From assembly GCA_020638735.1 (NCBI GenBank), contig JACKHZ010000009.1, forward strand, positions 744,001-808,000: 64,000 nucleotides of DNA, written 5' to 3'. The DNA is from Planctomycetota bacterium (GTDB taxonomy: Bacteria > Planctomycetota > UBA1135 > UBA2386). Below the pieces are notes generated by a model. The model saw only the letters and a program-made list of their open reading frames with translations. It was not told the DNA's origin and searched no databases. Positions 54,816-63,336 of this stretch are shown in pieces. How positions within the stretch are numbered: the stretch's first letter is position 1; each line of letters opens with the position of its first letter. A program made the translations under genes and the position numbers.

Positions 54816-56300
54816 ATGACGGCTTGGCAACGATTGCAGCGCCTGCCGCGCGCCGAGCTGCGCGCCGAGCAGGACCACCTGCTGCGCAGGTACGTGCGCG
54901 AATACCTCTACCCGTTCTCGCCGTACTACCGCGCGCTGTTCGACCACAGCGGCGTGCGCCCCGAGCAGATCCGCACCGTCGACGACCTGCGCCGCCTGCC
55001 GCTGACGAAGAAGCAGGACCTGCTGCCGACCGACGCCGACCCGCAGCGGTTCAAGCAGTTCATCCTGCAGCCCGACGCGGCGTCGCTGAAGGCCTCCTGG
55101 CCGCTGGCGAAGAAGCTGCCGCTGCTGTGGCAGAAGTGGACCCAGGGCACCGAGGCGGTGAAGCGCCGCCTGCGCGACGAGTTCGCGCCGTGCTTCATGA
55201 CCTTCACCACCGGGCGGTCGGCGGAGCCGGTGCCGTTCTTCTACTCGGCGCACGACATCCACAACCTGCACGACACGGGCGCGCGGCTGGTCGACGTGAT
55301 GGCGCTCGACCCCGAGTACCGGATCGCCAACGTGTTCCCGTACGCGCCGCACCTCGCCTTCTGGCAGGTGTTCTTCGCCGGCCAGGCCGCCGGCATGATG
55401 GCGCTGTCGACCGGCGGCGGAAAGGTCATGGGCTCGAGCGGCGACCTGCGCGCGATCACGCGGCTGCGCGCCGACGCGCTGATCGGCGTACCGGGCTACG
55501 TCTACCACCTGCTGCGCCGCGCCGTCGCCGACGGCCTCGACCTGTCGTCGATCCGCTGCGTGGTGCTCGGCGCCGAGCGCGTGCCGTCGGGCATGAAGGA
55601 CAAGATCGTGCAGTTGCTGGAGGCCACCGGCGCCCACGACGTGCGCGTGTTCGGCACCTACGGCTTCACCGAGGCGCGCATGGCGTTCGCCGAGTGCCCG
55701 ACCAAGGGCAACGAGTACACCGGCTACCACCTCTACCCGGACCTGGCGATCTTCGAGGTCGTGAACCCGCAGACGGGCGAGGTGCTGCCCGACGGCGAGA
55801 GCGGCGAGCTGGTGTTCACGCCGCTGCGCGCGCGCGCCAGCACCGTGTTCCGCTACCGCACCGGCGACCTGGTGCGCGGCGGCCTGCAGTACGAGCCGTG
55901 CCCGCACTGCGGCCGCACCGTGCCGCGCATCTCCAGCGACCTGACGCGCGAGTCGAGCCTCAAGGACCTGCAGCTGCTCAAGGTCAAGGGCACGCTGGTC
56001 AACCTCGAGGACTGCGCGATGCTGCTCGGCAGCATGCCGGAGGTCGAGGAGTGGCAGATCGAGCTGCGCAAGAAGGACGACGACCCGTTGGAGGTCGACG
56101 AGATGATCGTGCACCTCGCGGTGCGCCCCGAGTGCGGCGAGGACGCCGCCGCCGAGCGCGTGCAGGAGCTGTTCAAGAGCCGCCTCGAGATCTCGCCCAA
56201 CCAGATCGAGTTCCTCGGGCTCGAGCCGATGCTGCGCAAGATCGGCATGGAGACCGAGATGAAGGAGAAGCGCTTCGTCGACGCGAGGCCCAAGGTATGA
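54816..56300 (+). CDS. Phenylacetate-CoA-ligase-like acyl-CoA synthetase
   Basis: 494 residues. Adenylate-forming enzyme of the PaaK type: YLYPFSPYYRALF, FTTGRSAEPVPFFYS (phosphate loop), VFGTYGFTEAR (A5 motif), FRYRTGDLVRGG and the C-terminal CPHCGRTVPRI. It activates an aromatic or fatty carboxylic acid as the acyl-AMP and then the CoA thioester in the cytoplasm. PaaK homologues are usually about 430 residues; the extra length is at the C-terminus (about 400-494). The stop overlaps the thiolase ATG, giving a coupled operon of ligase, thiolase and FadB. This context suggests it charges the acid that enters beta-oxidation. Phenylacetate genes are absent here. Confidence 0.85.
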   Translation: MTAWQRLQRLPRAELRAEQDHLLRRYVREYLYPFSPYYRALFDHSGVRPEQIRTVDDLRRLPLTKKQDLLPTDADPQRFKQFILQPDAASLKASWPLAKKLPLLWQKWTQGTEAVKRRLRDEFAPCFMTFTTGRSAEPVPFFYSAHDIHNLHDTGARLVDVMALDPEYRIANVFPYAPHLAFWQVFFAGQAAGMMALSTGGGKVMGSSGDLRAITRLRADALIGVPGYVYHLLRRAVADGLDLSSIRCVVLGAERVPSGMKDKIVQLLEATGAHDVRVFGTYGFTEARMAFAECPTKGNEYTGYHLYPDLAIFEVVNPQTGEVLPDGESGELVFTPLRARASTVFRYRTGDLVRGGLQYEPCPHCGRTVPRISSDLTRESSLKDLQLLKVKGTLVNLEDCAMLLGSMPEVEEWQIELRKKDDDPLEVDEMIVHLAVRPECGEDAAAERVQELFKSRLEISPNQIEFLGLEPMLRKIGMETEMKEKRFVDARPKV

Positions 56301-57604
56301 GCAGCCAGAAGAAGCCGTCGCGCGGCATGGCGATCGTCGCCGGCGTGCGCACCCCGTTCTGCAAGGTCCAGGGCGCGCTGGCGGGCGCCGCCGCCGCCGA
56401 CCTCGCCACCGCCGCGTTCCGCGAGCTGCTCGACCGCACACCGATCCGCCGCGACGCGATCGACGAGGTGATCCTCGGCTGCGCCGGGCCCGACGCGCGC
56501 GAGGCCAACGTCGCCCGCGTCGCCGCGCTGCGCAGCGGCCTGCCGGAGACGACGCCGGCGGTGACCGTGATGCGCAACTGCGCGTCGGGCATGGAGGCGG
56601 TGCTGGCGGCGCGGCAGAAGCTGCTCGCCGGCGAGGGCGAGGTGTTCCTGGTCGGCGGCGCGGAGTCGATGAGCAACTTCCCGCTGCTGATGGGGCCGAA
56701 GCTGGTGAAGTTCTTCACCCGGCTCGGCAAGGCGCGCTCGTTCGGCCAACGGCTCGCGGCGATGGCCAGCTTCCGCCCGTCGGCGCTGAAGCCGCGCATC
56801 GCCATCGTCGAGGGCCTGACCGACCCGATCACCGGCCTGATGATGGGCAACACGGCCGAGAAGGTCGCGCAGCGCTTCGGTATCGACCGCGCGGCGATGG
56901 ACGCCTACGCGCTCGAGAGCCACCGCCGCGCGACCGCGGCACGGGCGAACGGCCGCTTCACCGCCGAGATCGCGCCGCTGGTCGCGCCGCCCCGCTTCGA
57001 CGCCGCGGTCGAGCAGGACGACGGCATCCGCACCGAACAGACGATCGAGGCGCTGCAGAGGCTGCGCCCGGTGTTCGACCGGCGCGAGGGCGACGTCACC
57101 GTCGGCAACAGCTGCCAGGTCACCGACGGCGCGGTCGCGCTGCTGTGCACGTCGTTGTCGATGGCGAAGAAGCTCGGCCTGCAGCCGCTGGCGGTCGTGC
57201 GCAGCGCGCACACCGCGGCGCTGTCACCGGCGACCATGGGGCTCGGCCCGGTGCACGCGGTGCCGGGCGCGCTCGAGCGCGCCGGCATCGGCTTCGACGA
57301 CGTCGGCGTGATGGAGCTCAACGAGGCCTTCGCCGCGCAGGTGCTCGGCTGCCTCGCGGCGTTCGCCGACGACGACTACTGCCGGCGCGAGGTCGGGCTG
57401 CCGGCGGCGCTCGGCGCGTTCGACCCGGCGCTGGTCAACCCCAACGGCGGCGCGATCGCGCTCGGCCACCCGATCGGCGCCACCGGCGCCCGCCTGCTGC
57501 TGACCCTGGCGCACGAGCTGCGGCAGCGCTCGGCGCGCTACGGCGTCGCCACTCTCTGCATCGGCGGCGGCCAGGGCCAGGCCGTCGTGCTGGAGGCCGC
57601 ATGA
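56297..57604 (+). CDS. Acetyl-CoA acyltransferase (thiolase)
   Basis: 435 residues from ATG 56297 (ATGA overlap with the ligase). All thiolase residues are visible: nucleophile Cys 95 in NCASGMEAV, NEAFAAQ, GHPIGATGARLL with the catalytic His, and the last Cys in CIGGGQGQA. It matches the FadA/FadI group, which cleaves 3-ketoacyl-CoA with CoA to release acetyl-CoA in beta-oxidation. The length is slightly above that of E. coli FadI. The downstream gene encodes the hydratase/dehydrogenase partner, and its start overlaps the thiolase stop (ATGA). Confidence 0.95.
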   Translation: MSSQKKPSRGMAIVAGVRTPFCKVQGALAGAAAADLATAAFRELLDRTPIRRDAIDEVILGCAGPDAREANVARVAALRSGLPETTPAVTVMRNCASGMEAVLAARQKLLAGEGEVFLVGGAESMSNFPLLMGPKLVKFFTRLGKARSFGQRLAAMASFRPSALKPRIAIVEGLTDPITGLMMGNTAEKVAQRFGIDRAAMDAYALESHRRATAARANGRFTAEIAPLVAPPRFDAAVEQDDGIRTEQTIEALQRLRPVFDRREGDVTVGNSCQVTDGAVALLCTSLSMAKKLGLQPLAVVRSAHTAALSPATMGLGPVHAVPGALERAGIGFDDVGVMELNEAFAAQVLGCLAAFADDDYCRREVGLPAALGAFDPALVNPNGGAIALGHPIGATGARLLLTLAHELRQRSARYGVATLCIGGGQGQAVVLEAA

Positions 57605-59829
57605 GCACCACCGGAAGTTCTGCCGCGACCCCGACCGCGGCCGCCAAGGTCCCCGCGGCGCCGCTCGCGCTCGAGCGCGTGCAGCTGACGATCGGCGACG
57701 ACGGCATGGCGGTGCTGCGCCTCGGCCGCGCCGACGAAGGCATGGTCACGCTGACCGTCGAACGCATCGCCGAGCTCGACGCAGCGTGCGACCGCCTGCT
57801 GTCCCACGAAGCGCTCGGCGACGGCAGCCTGCGCGCGGTGATCGTCACCGGGCCGGACCCGACGGCCGCGCCAGGCGCCGACGCGCGGCGGCCGGGCGCG
57901 GCGATGTTCTGCGCCGGGGCCGATGTCAACCTGATCCGCGAGGTCACCGACCCACAGGACGGCGAAGCGGCCGCCGTGCGCGGCCGCAGCGTGTTCGAGA
58001 AGCTGCGGCGGCTGCGCGCGCCGGTGATCGCGGCGATCGAGGGGCCGTGCCTCGGTGGCGGCCTCGAGCTGGCGCTGTTCTGCGACCTGCGCGTCGTCGC
58101 CGACGCACCGGGCACGCAGCTCGGCCTCCCCGAGGTCAAGCTCGGCATCGTGCCGGGCTTCGGCGGCACGCAGAACCTGACCCGCCTGATCGGGCTGCCG
58201 AAGGCGCTCGACCTGATCCTCAACGGCAAGCTGCTGCGGCCCAAGCAGGCGCTGCGGAGCGGCGTGATCGACCGTCTGGTGCCGCGCAGCAAGCTGCTCA
58301 CCGCCGCGCGCGAAGAGGCGCTGAAGCTGGCGGGCGACGGACGCAAGGCGCCGCCGCGCCGCCTGCGCGGCCAGGCGTTCTGGCTGAGCCGCACGCCGCT
58401 GCGCGCGCTCGCCGTGCGCGCCGCCCGGAAGGCACTGGCGAAGGGCCAGGCGCGCTTCTACCCCGCGCCCGGTGAAGCGCTGCGCTGCTGCCTGGCGGCG
58501 CTGACCATGCCGGTCGCGCAGGGCTTCGCGGTCGAGGCGAAGGCGCTCGGCGCGATGATCGCGACCGACGTCTCGAAGGCGCTCGTGCACCTGTTCTTCC
58601 TGACCGAACGCCAGAAGCGGCTCGGCAAGCAGGACGGCGCGCGCGACGTGCAGCGCGCGTTCGTGCTCGGCGGCGGCGTGATGGGCGCCGGCATCGCCGG
58701 CCTGCTGGCGCAGAAGGGCACGGCCACGCGCCTGTGCGACGTGGCGATGGCGCCGCTGCAGCGCGCCAAGCAGCGCCTGCAGGCGACGCTCGACAAGCAG
58801 ACGAAGCGCCGCCGCATGGAGCGTCACGAGGCGCAGGCGGTGCAGGACCGGTTCGCCGTGTCGACCGAGGCCGGCAGCCTGCGCGACACCGACCTCTGGC
58901 TGGAGGCCGTCGTCGAGGACCTGGCCGTCAAGCAGAAGGTCATGCAGGACGCCGTCGCGCGCGGCCTGCCGGACGACGCGCTGCTGGCGACCAACACCAG
59001 CTCGCTGTCGGTGACGGCGATGCAGCAGGGCGTGCCGCACCCGGAGCGGGTGATCGGCGTGCACTTCTTCAACCCGCCCGAGAAGATGCCGCTGGTCGAG
59101 GTGATCCGCGGTCGCGACACCGACGACGCCGCGGTCGCCACCGCGTGCCGCCTCGCAGTGCGGCTCGGCAAGTTCCCGGTCGTCGTGCGCGACTCGGCCG
59201 GATTCCTGGTCAATCGCTGCCTCGCCCCCTACGTAAACGAGGCGGCGCGGCTGCTGCTCGAGGGCTCGAGCCCCGAGTCGATCGACGCGGCGATGCTCGA
59301 CTTCGGCATGCCGATGGGGCCGTGCCGCCTGCTCGACGAGATCGGCTTCGACGTCGCCGCCAAGGTCAGCGAGGTCATGCACGGGGCGTTCCCCGAGCGC
59401 ATGCAGCCGTGCGAGCTGTTCGCGGCGATGGTCGAGGCGAAGGCGCTCGGCCAGAAGAGCGGCGGCGGCCTGTTCGGCGCGAACGGCAAGGGCGACGGCC
59501 CCGGCCGCGCGGTGCTGGCGGCGCTGCGCCGCAGCCGCGGCACGCCGGCGCGGCAGGCGTCGCGCTCGGAGCTGCTGCAGCGGCTCGTCTACCCGCTGGT
59601 CGACGAGGCGTTCCGCTGCCTCGACGAAGGCCTGGTCGAGCACGAGCACGACCTCGACCTCGGGCTGGTCATGGGCATCGGCTTCCCGCCGTTCACCGGC
59701 GGCATCACCCGCTTCGCGCGCCGCGAGGGACTGGCGACGATCGTCGCCCGCCTGGACGAGCTGGCGCGCGGGCTCGGCACGCGGTTCCGCCCGTGTGATG
59801 GCCTGCGCCGCCGCGCCATCGACGGTTGA
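57601..59829 (+). CDS. FadB/FadJ-like multifunctional beta-oxidation enzyme
   Basis: 742 residues. The N-terminal crotonase part (about 28-270) keeps FCAGADVNLI, GPCLGGGLELALFCD and LPEVKLGIVPGFGGTQN, so both hydratase glutamates are present. A linker of about 85 residues follows. The C-terminal 3-hydroxyacyl-CoA dehydrogenase part (about 350-735) has the NAD loop GGGVMGAGIAGLLA (about 354), NTSSLSVTAM, VIGVHFFNPPEKMPLVEV and a final HAD C-domain (IGFPPFTGGI). It hydrates enoyl-CoA and oxidises 3-hydroxyacyl-CoA. Together with the thiolase it forms a trifunctional pair. No acyl-CoA dehydrogenase is in this window, so that step is encoded elsewhere. A hairpin and a candidate promoter follow. 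Confidence 0.95.
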   Translation: MSTTGSSAATPTAAAKVPAAPLALERVQLTIGDDGMAVLRLGRADEGMVTLTVERIAELDAACDRLLSHEALGDGSLRAVIVTGPDPTAAPGADARRPGAAMFCAGADVNLIREVTDPQDGEAAAVRGRSVFEKLRRLRAPVIAAIEGPCLGGGLELALFCDLRVVADAPGTQLGLPEVKLGIVPGFGGTQNLTRLIGLPKALDLILNGKLLRPKQALRSGVIDRLVPRSKLLTAAREEALKLAGDGRKAPPRRLRGQAFWLSRTPLRALAVRAARKALAKGQARFYPAPGEALRCCLAALTMPVAQGFAVEAKALGAMIATDVSKALVHLFFLTERQKRLGKQDGARDVQRAFVLGGGVMGAGIAGLLAQKGTATRLCDVAMAPLQRAKQRLQATLDKQTKRRRMERHEAQAVQDRFAVSTEAGSLRDTDLWLEAVVEDLAVKQKVMQDAVARGLPDDALLATNTSSLSVTAMQQGVPHPERVIGVHFFNPPEKMPLVEVIRGRDTDDAAVATACRLAVRLGKFPVVVRDSAGFLVNRCLAPYVNEAARLLLEGSSPESIDAAMLDFGMPMGPCRLLDEIGFDVAAKVSEVMHGAFPERMQPCELFAAMVEAKALGQKSGGGLFGANGKGDGPGRAVLAALRRSRGTPARQASRSELLQRLVYPLVDEAFRCLDEGLVEHEHDLDLGLVMGIGFPPFTGGITRFARREGLATIVARLDELARGLGTRFRPCDGLRRRAIDG

Positions 59830-59845
59830 GCAGGCGGCTCGGCCA

Positions 59846-59870
59846 CGCCGCCCCGCGACCGGTGGCGGCG
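59846..59870 (+). terminator. Hairpin after the beta-oxidation operon
   Basis: cgccgcc (59846-59852) pairs perfectly with ggcggcg (59864-59870) around an 11-base loop, 17 bases after the stop of the FadB-like gene. A shifted alternative stem (cccgcg / cgcggg) overlaps it. There is no T tract. Confidence 0.45.
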
Positions 59871-59927
59871 CGGGTTGTCGCCCATCGCAACGCTCGACCG
59901 CAACGGCCGAACGGATGCGAGCTCTTT

Positions 59928-59936
59928 TGCTACAAT
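59928..59936 (+). promoter_or_regulatory. Candidate extended -10 promoter element
   Basis: tgcTACAAT (59928-59936) is an extended -10 (TGn then TACAAT) in one of the few AT-rich spots of the window, about 95 bases before the lipoprotein start. No good -35 is seen about 17 bases upstream. Confidence 0.4.
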
Positions 59937-60030
59937 GCCTTGTGAACGGTGAGATTCGCTGCAGTCCGGCTGGCCACCGCGCCGATCCAGGTGCCGGCGC
60001 AGCGACGTTCTTTCTCCGAGGGTCTGCAGT

Positions 60031-61017
60031 TTGAGATATCCGACCGGCATTCTGGCCTGCTTGCTGGCCGGTTGCGCGATGCAACCGACCGCCGGCACGG
60101 GTCCAGACGCCGCGGTGGCCGTCGCGCTGCCCGAGCCGGGTCAGGTGCTGCGGGTCGGTCTCGAGTTCCTGCCGCCCGACGACCGGTTCGCCGACGCCGA
60201 GCCCGAGCGGGTCGAGGCCCATCCGCTGCGCGTCGGCGCCGGCGGCAACGGCCCCGACCTCGCGCGCGGGCGCGACGCCGACGAGCGCTCGTCGCTGGTG
60301 CCGCGCCTGACCCACGCCGACTTCGACGCGATCGACGACCCCATCGCCCGCGAGACGGTGCACTTCCTCGCCGACCTGGTCGCGACCGACGCGCAGCGCG
60401 TGCAGCGAGAGGTCGGCATCCCGTTCTTCGACTTCCGTCGTGACGACACCGAGCGCGGCATGCTGCTGCACAGCGAGGAGCGCAACCAGCTCGATCACGA
60501 GCAGTGGTGCCAGCAGAACGGCATCGGCCTGCTGAAGCGCCCGCTGCGCCAGATGCTGAAGCGCCTGCCGATCGTGCACGAGCTGCAGGTCGAGGTCGAC
60601 GAGTTCCGCTCCGAGCAGGTGCCGCTGTCCGAGGACTACCAGCAGGCCCACGGCGACCGCCGGCATCTCGGCCGCGTGTCGGTGCGGCTGCACGCCAACG
60701 ACCTCGCCGACCCGGTCGAAGTCGTCTACATCCGCTCCGGGGTGCGCATCGGCACGAGCCAGGAGCACGCCAAGCTGTCGCTGGACTACCAGCTCGACAC
60801 GTTCGTGCACCTGTCCTTCCGCGCCCGCAACGACTACGCCAGCGGCCATACCCGGCTGCGCGCCGACCTGGTCTACAGCCCTTCGCCGCGACTGACCGTG
60901 CACCTGGCGGCCGGCGACGACATGGACTTCCTGTCCACCTCGTCGATCTACTCGCTCTACCAGTCGCCGATGGATGGCAAGGCGGGGCTGGTGCTCTACG
61001 CCGTGCACACCTTCTGA
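60031..61017 (+). CDS. Outer-membrane-like lipoprotein of unknown function
   Basis: 328 residues from TTG 60031, chosen because it opens a lipoprotein signal (RYPTGILACLLAGC, lipobox LAGC, Cys 15); no better start is in frame. The first 120 residues are loop-rich. The last 150 alternate hydrophobic and polar residues in strands (TFVHLSFRARNDY; TRLRADLVYSPSPRLTVHLAA) and the chain ends in VLYAVHTF, an aromatic terminus as in outer-membrane beta-barrels. A short barrel-like or surface lipoprotein is plausible. It is preceded by a terminator-like hairpin and a promoter candidate. The hydrolase lipoprotein gene starts 35 bases downstream, so a small operon with it is likely. Confidence 0.6.
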   Translation: MRYPTGILACLLAGCAMQPTAGTGPDAAVAVALPEPGQVLRVGLEFLPPDDRFADAEPERVEAHPLRVGAGGNGPDLARGRDADERSSLVPRLTHADFDAIDDPIARETVHFLADLVATDAQRVQREVGIPFFDFRRDDTERGMLLHSEERNQLDHEQWCQQNGIGLLKRPLRQMLKRLPIVHELQVEVDEFRSEQVPLSEDYQQAHGDRRHLGRVSVRLHANDLADPVEVVYIRSGVRIGTSQEHAKLSLDYQLDTFVHLSFRARNDYASGHTRLRADLVYSPSPRLTVHLAAGDDMDFLSTSSIYSLYQSPMDGKAGLVLYAVHTF

Positions 61018-61052
61018 ACGAAATCGCCCCGCCGCCGGCCCGATCGGCGACG

Positions 61053-62069
61053 ATGCACACCGTGCGCACCCCGCCCTTCTCCGCCACGGCGCTGACGCTG
61101 CTCGCCGCCGCCTGCTCGCTGCAGCCGGCGCCTGGCACGGCGCGCCCGCCGCTGCCGCTCGCCGACGCGGTGCCGCTCTTGACGCCCGACTGCAGCCGCT
61201 GGCAGGACGACGGCTGGCGGGCCCGCGGCGTGCTCGACGGCGGCGGCGAACGGGTGCGCTTCGAGCTGCGGCGCGCGGCGGGCCCGGCGACGCCCGCGCG
61301 GCCGGTGGTGCTGCTGGTGCCGATCCTGGCCGGCGGCGCCGACCTGATGGAGCTGGTCGCGCGGCGGATCTGCGCCGAGGGCTTCGACGTCGCGTTCTGC
61401 GCTCGCGCCGGCGACGCCCTGCTGCCGCCGCAGCGCGGCCCGGAGCTCGACGAACTGTTCCGCCGCACGGTGCTGCACCAGCGCCTGTTGTTGCGGTGGC
61501 TCGCAAGCAGCCCCGACGCACCGCCGGCCACGTTCCTCCTCGGCGTCTCTCTCGGCGGCATGGTCGCGACGGTGGTCGCCGCCGAGGAACCGTCGGTGCA
61601 CGGGCTCGCGGTCTGCTTCAGCGGCGGCGACCTGCCGAGCCTGATGATGGCCAGCAGCGAACCGATCGTGCGCGAATGGGTCGACTGGCGGCGCACCACC
61701 GACGGCATCGACGGCTGCGCCCTCGACCAGGAGCTGCGCCGGACCCTCGGCTGCGAACCGCTGCGCTACGCCGCCCGGGTGCCGACCGACAAGGTGCTGT
61801 TCGTCGACGCGGGACTCGACACCGTCGTGCCGCCGCCCAACCAGGCCTTGCTGTGGGAGGCGTTCGGCCGCCCGGAGCGCCTGACGCTGCCGCTCGGCCA
61901 CTACTCGGCCGTGCTGGGTCTCGACCGGGTCATCCTCGCCACCGCGGATCACTTCCGGTCGCTGACCCCGCCGACGCCCCCGGGAGCAACCGCGGCCCTT
62001 GCGCGTCGAGCGGCGCGGCCGTTTGATCTTGGCCCCCCGGAATCCACTATCCCAGCCGACTCTCCATGA
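61053..62069 (+). CDS. Alpha/beta-hydrolase lipoprotein
   Basis: 338 residues from ATG 61053. A lipoprotein signal (ATALTLLAAAC, Cys 21) is followed by an alpha/beta-hydrolase fold: the nucleophile elbow FLLGVSLGGM (Ser 166), an acid in DAGLDTVVP (Asp 256) and His in LGHYSAV (His 283) give a complete triad. The substrate is unknown, perhaps an ester or peptide at the cell surface. The stop overlaps the start of the next gene (ATGA), so it is co-translated with the parvulin-like protein. Confidence 0.8.
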   Translation: MHTVRTPPFSATALTLLAAACSLQPAPGTARPPLPLADAVPLLTPDCSRWQDDGWRARGVLDGGGERVRFELRRAAGPATPARPVVLLVPILAGGADLMELVARRICAEGFDVAFCARAGDALLPPQRGPELDELFRRTVLHQRLLLRWLASSPDAPPATFLLGVSLGGMVATVVAAEEPSVHGLAVCFSGGDLPSLMMASSEPIVREWVDWRRTTDGIDGCALDQELRRTLGCEPLRYAARVPTDKVLFVDAGLDTVVPPPNQALLWEAFGRPERLTLPLGHYSAVLGLDRVILATADHFRSLTPPTPPGATAALARRAARPFDLGPPESTIPADSP

Positions 62070-63223
62070 ACCTGCGCTCCTGCCTCTGCGCGCCGCTCCT
62101 GCTGGCGTTCTCCCTGCCCGCCCAAGAGGGCTCCGCCCAGGACCCCGAGAAGCAGACGGGCCCGACGCCCCAACAGGAGGTCGAGAACCTGCGCGCCGAG
62201 AAGCTCCGCCTGCAGCGGGAGATCCACTATGCCCAGGAGCGCGTGGCCGACGCGAAGAACCTGCTGCGCAGCAAGCTGACCCGGGCGGAGCAGAGCTTCC
62301 GCTCGATCGAAGCCGGCGTCTCGGCGGCCAGCATGCCGGCCGCCGCCCGGCAGCCGCGCCGCGTCGCCCGCGTCGCCACCGAAGAGGAGCTGCGCCAGCA
62401 GCCCGAGGGCACCATGCTGATCGTCGAAGGCCGCGCCATCGCGCAGGGCTTCTTCGACAAGGTCATGGACTACATGCGCGAGCACTCCGCCGGCGACGAC
62501 GCGGTGCGCGCGCAGCGGGTGGCGTTCGACCTGATCCGCACCGAGGCGATGGCCGCGGCGTTCTACGAGAGCGAGGGCGAAGCCCGGTTCGGTGACGTGC
62601 TCGGCCAGATCCAGCAGGGCAAGTCGGTCGCCGAGGTCGCCAAGGAGACCGGCAGCGTGCCCGGCGCCGACCCCGAGGGGCGCGTCGTCGTCACCCGCAA
62701 CTCGCAGTACGGCCCGTTCTTCGAGCAGGTCGCCTTCACCACCGAGCCCGGCACCGACGCGTCGCCGTTCCGCAACGCCAACGGCTACGTGCTGATGCAC
62801 GTCGACGGCATCGAGAAGGGCGCGACGCCGGAGCAGGACACCGCGATCTGCCACGTCGCGCAGGTCAACTACGCCGACGTCGCCGAGATGCAGCGCGCCC
62901 AGCTCAAGGTCAACACCGGCCAGATCGAGGTGATCGCCCGCGACCAGGCGGCGCTCGACATGCTGCCGGCGCTGTTCAAGGCGGCGCCGACGGCGCCGAG
63001 CCTCGTGGCGGATCGGCGCGGCATGCTCGCGCAGCAGGCGAAGGAGATGGAGCAGCGCATCCAGCAGCTGCAGGCCAGCGGCGGCGACCAGGCGGAGATC
63101 ACCGCGCTGAAGCAGAAGCTCGAGGCGGTCAAGAAGGCGATGGAGGCGACGCCGGAAGGCGTGGACGACGGCCTGAAGACCAGGTCGATCGAGCAAGAGC
63201 ACGAGAAGAAGGGCGAGAAGTGA
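62066..63223 (+). CDS. Secreted parvulin-like (SurA/PpiC-type) protein
   Basis: 385 residues with a signal peptide (about 1-20) then a coiled coil (about 35-75, EVENLRAEKLRLQREIHYAQ). A SurA-N-like segment follows (ALIRT-type helices), and FGDVLGQIQQGKSVAEVAKETG then YVLMHVDGI resemble a parvulin domain. A second coiled coil and a Lys-rich tail close the chain. Parvulins isomerise prolyl bonds and assist folding of exported proteins. The match is partial and some active-site residues (His, Cys) are not obvious, so chaperone rather than isomerase activity is possible. The gene overlaps the hydrolase gene by four bases and is followed by a hairpin. Confidence 0.5.
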   Translation: MNLRSCLCAPLLLAFSLPAQEGSAQDPEKQTGPTPQQEVENLRAEKLRLQREIHYAQERVADAKNLLRSKLTRAEQSFRSIEAGVSAASMPAAARQPRRVARVATEEELRQQPEGTMLIVEGRAIAQGFFDKVMDYMREHSAGDDAVRAQRVAFDLIRTEAMAAAFYESEGEARFGDVLGQIQQGKSVAEVAKETGSVPGADPEGRVVVTRNSQYGPFFEQVAFTTEPGTDASPFRNANGYVLMHVDGIEKGATPEQDTAICHVAQVNYADVAEMQRAQLKVNTGQIEVIARDQAALDMLPALFKAAPTAPSLVADRRGMLAQQAKEMEQRIQQLQASGGDQAEITALKQKLEAVKKAMEATPEGVDDGLKTRSIEQEHEKKGEK

Positions 63224-63229
63224 GTCGCC

Positions 63230-63246
63230 GGCCCGCGCGTCGGGCC
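63230..63246 (+). terminator. Hairpin after the parvulin-like gene
   Basis: ggcccg (63230-63235), loop cgcgt and cgggcc (63241-63246) form a perfect 6-bp stem six bases after the stop at 63221-63223. Confidence 0.4.
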
Positions 63247-63336
63247 CGATGATCGGTTCGCTTCCCCACAGCCCGGAGGCCGATGGCGCAGCCGTCGGCC
63301 GCGGCCTTCCACACCTCGAGTCCCACACCACGGCCC

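Noticed and set aside
57538..61521. A 1327-residue minus-strand open frame
   Set aside because: It lies opposite the FadB-like gene and two lipoprotein genes and is a low-complexity shadow; stop-free length is expected at this GC content.
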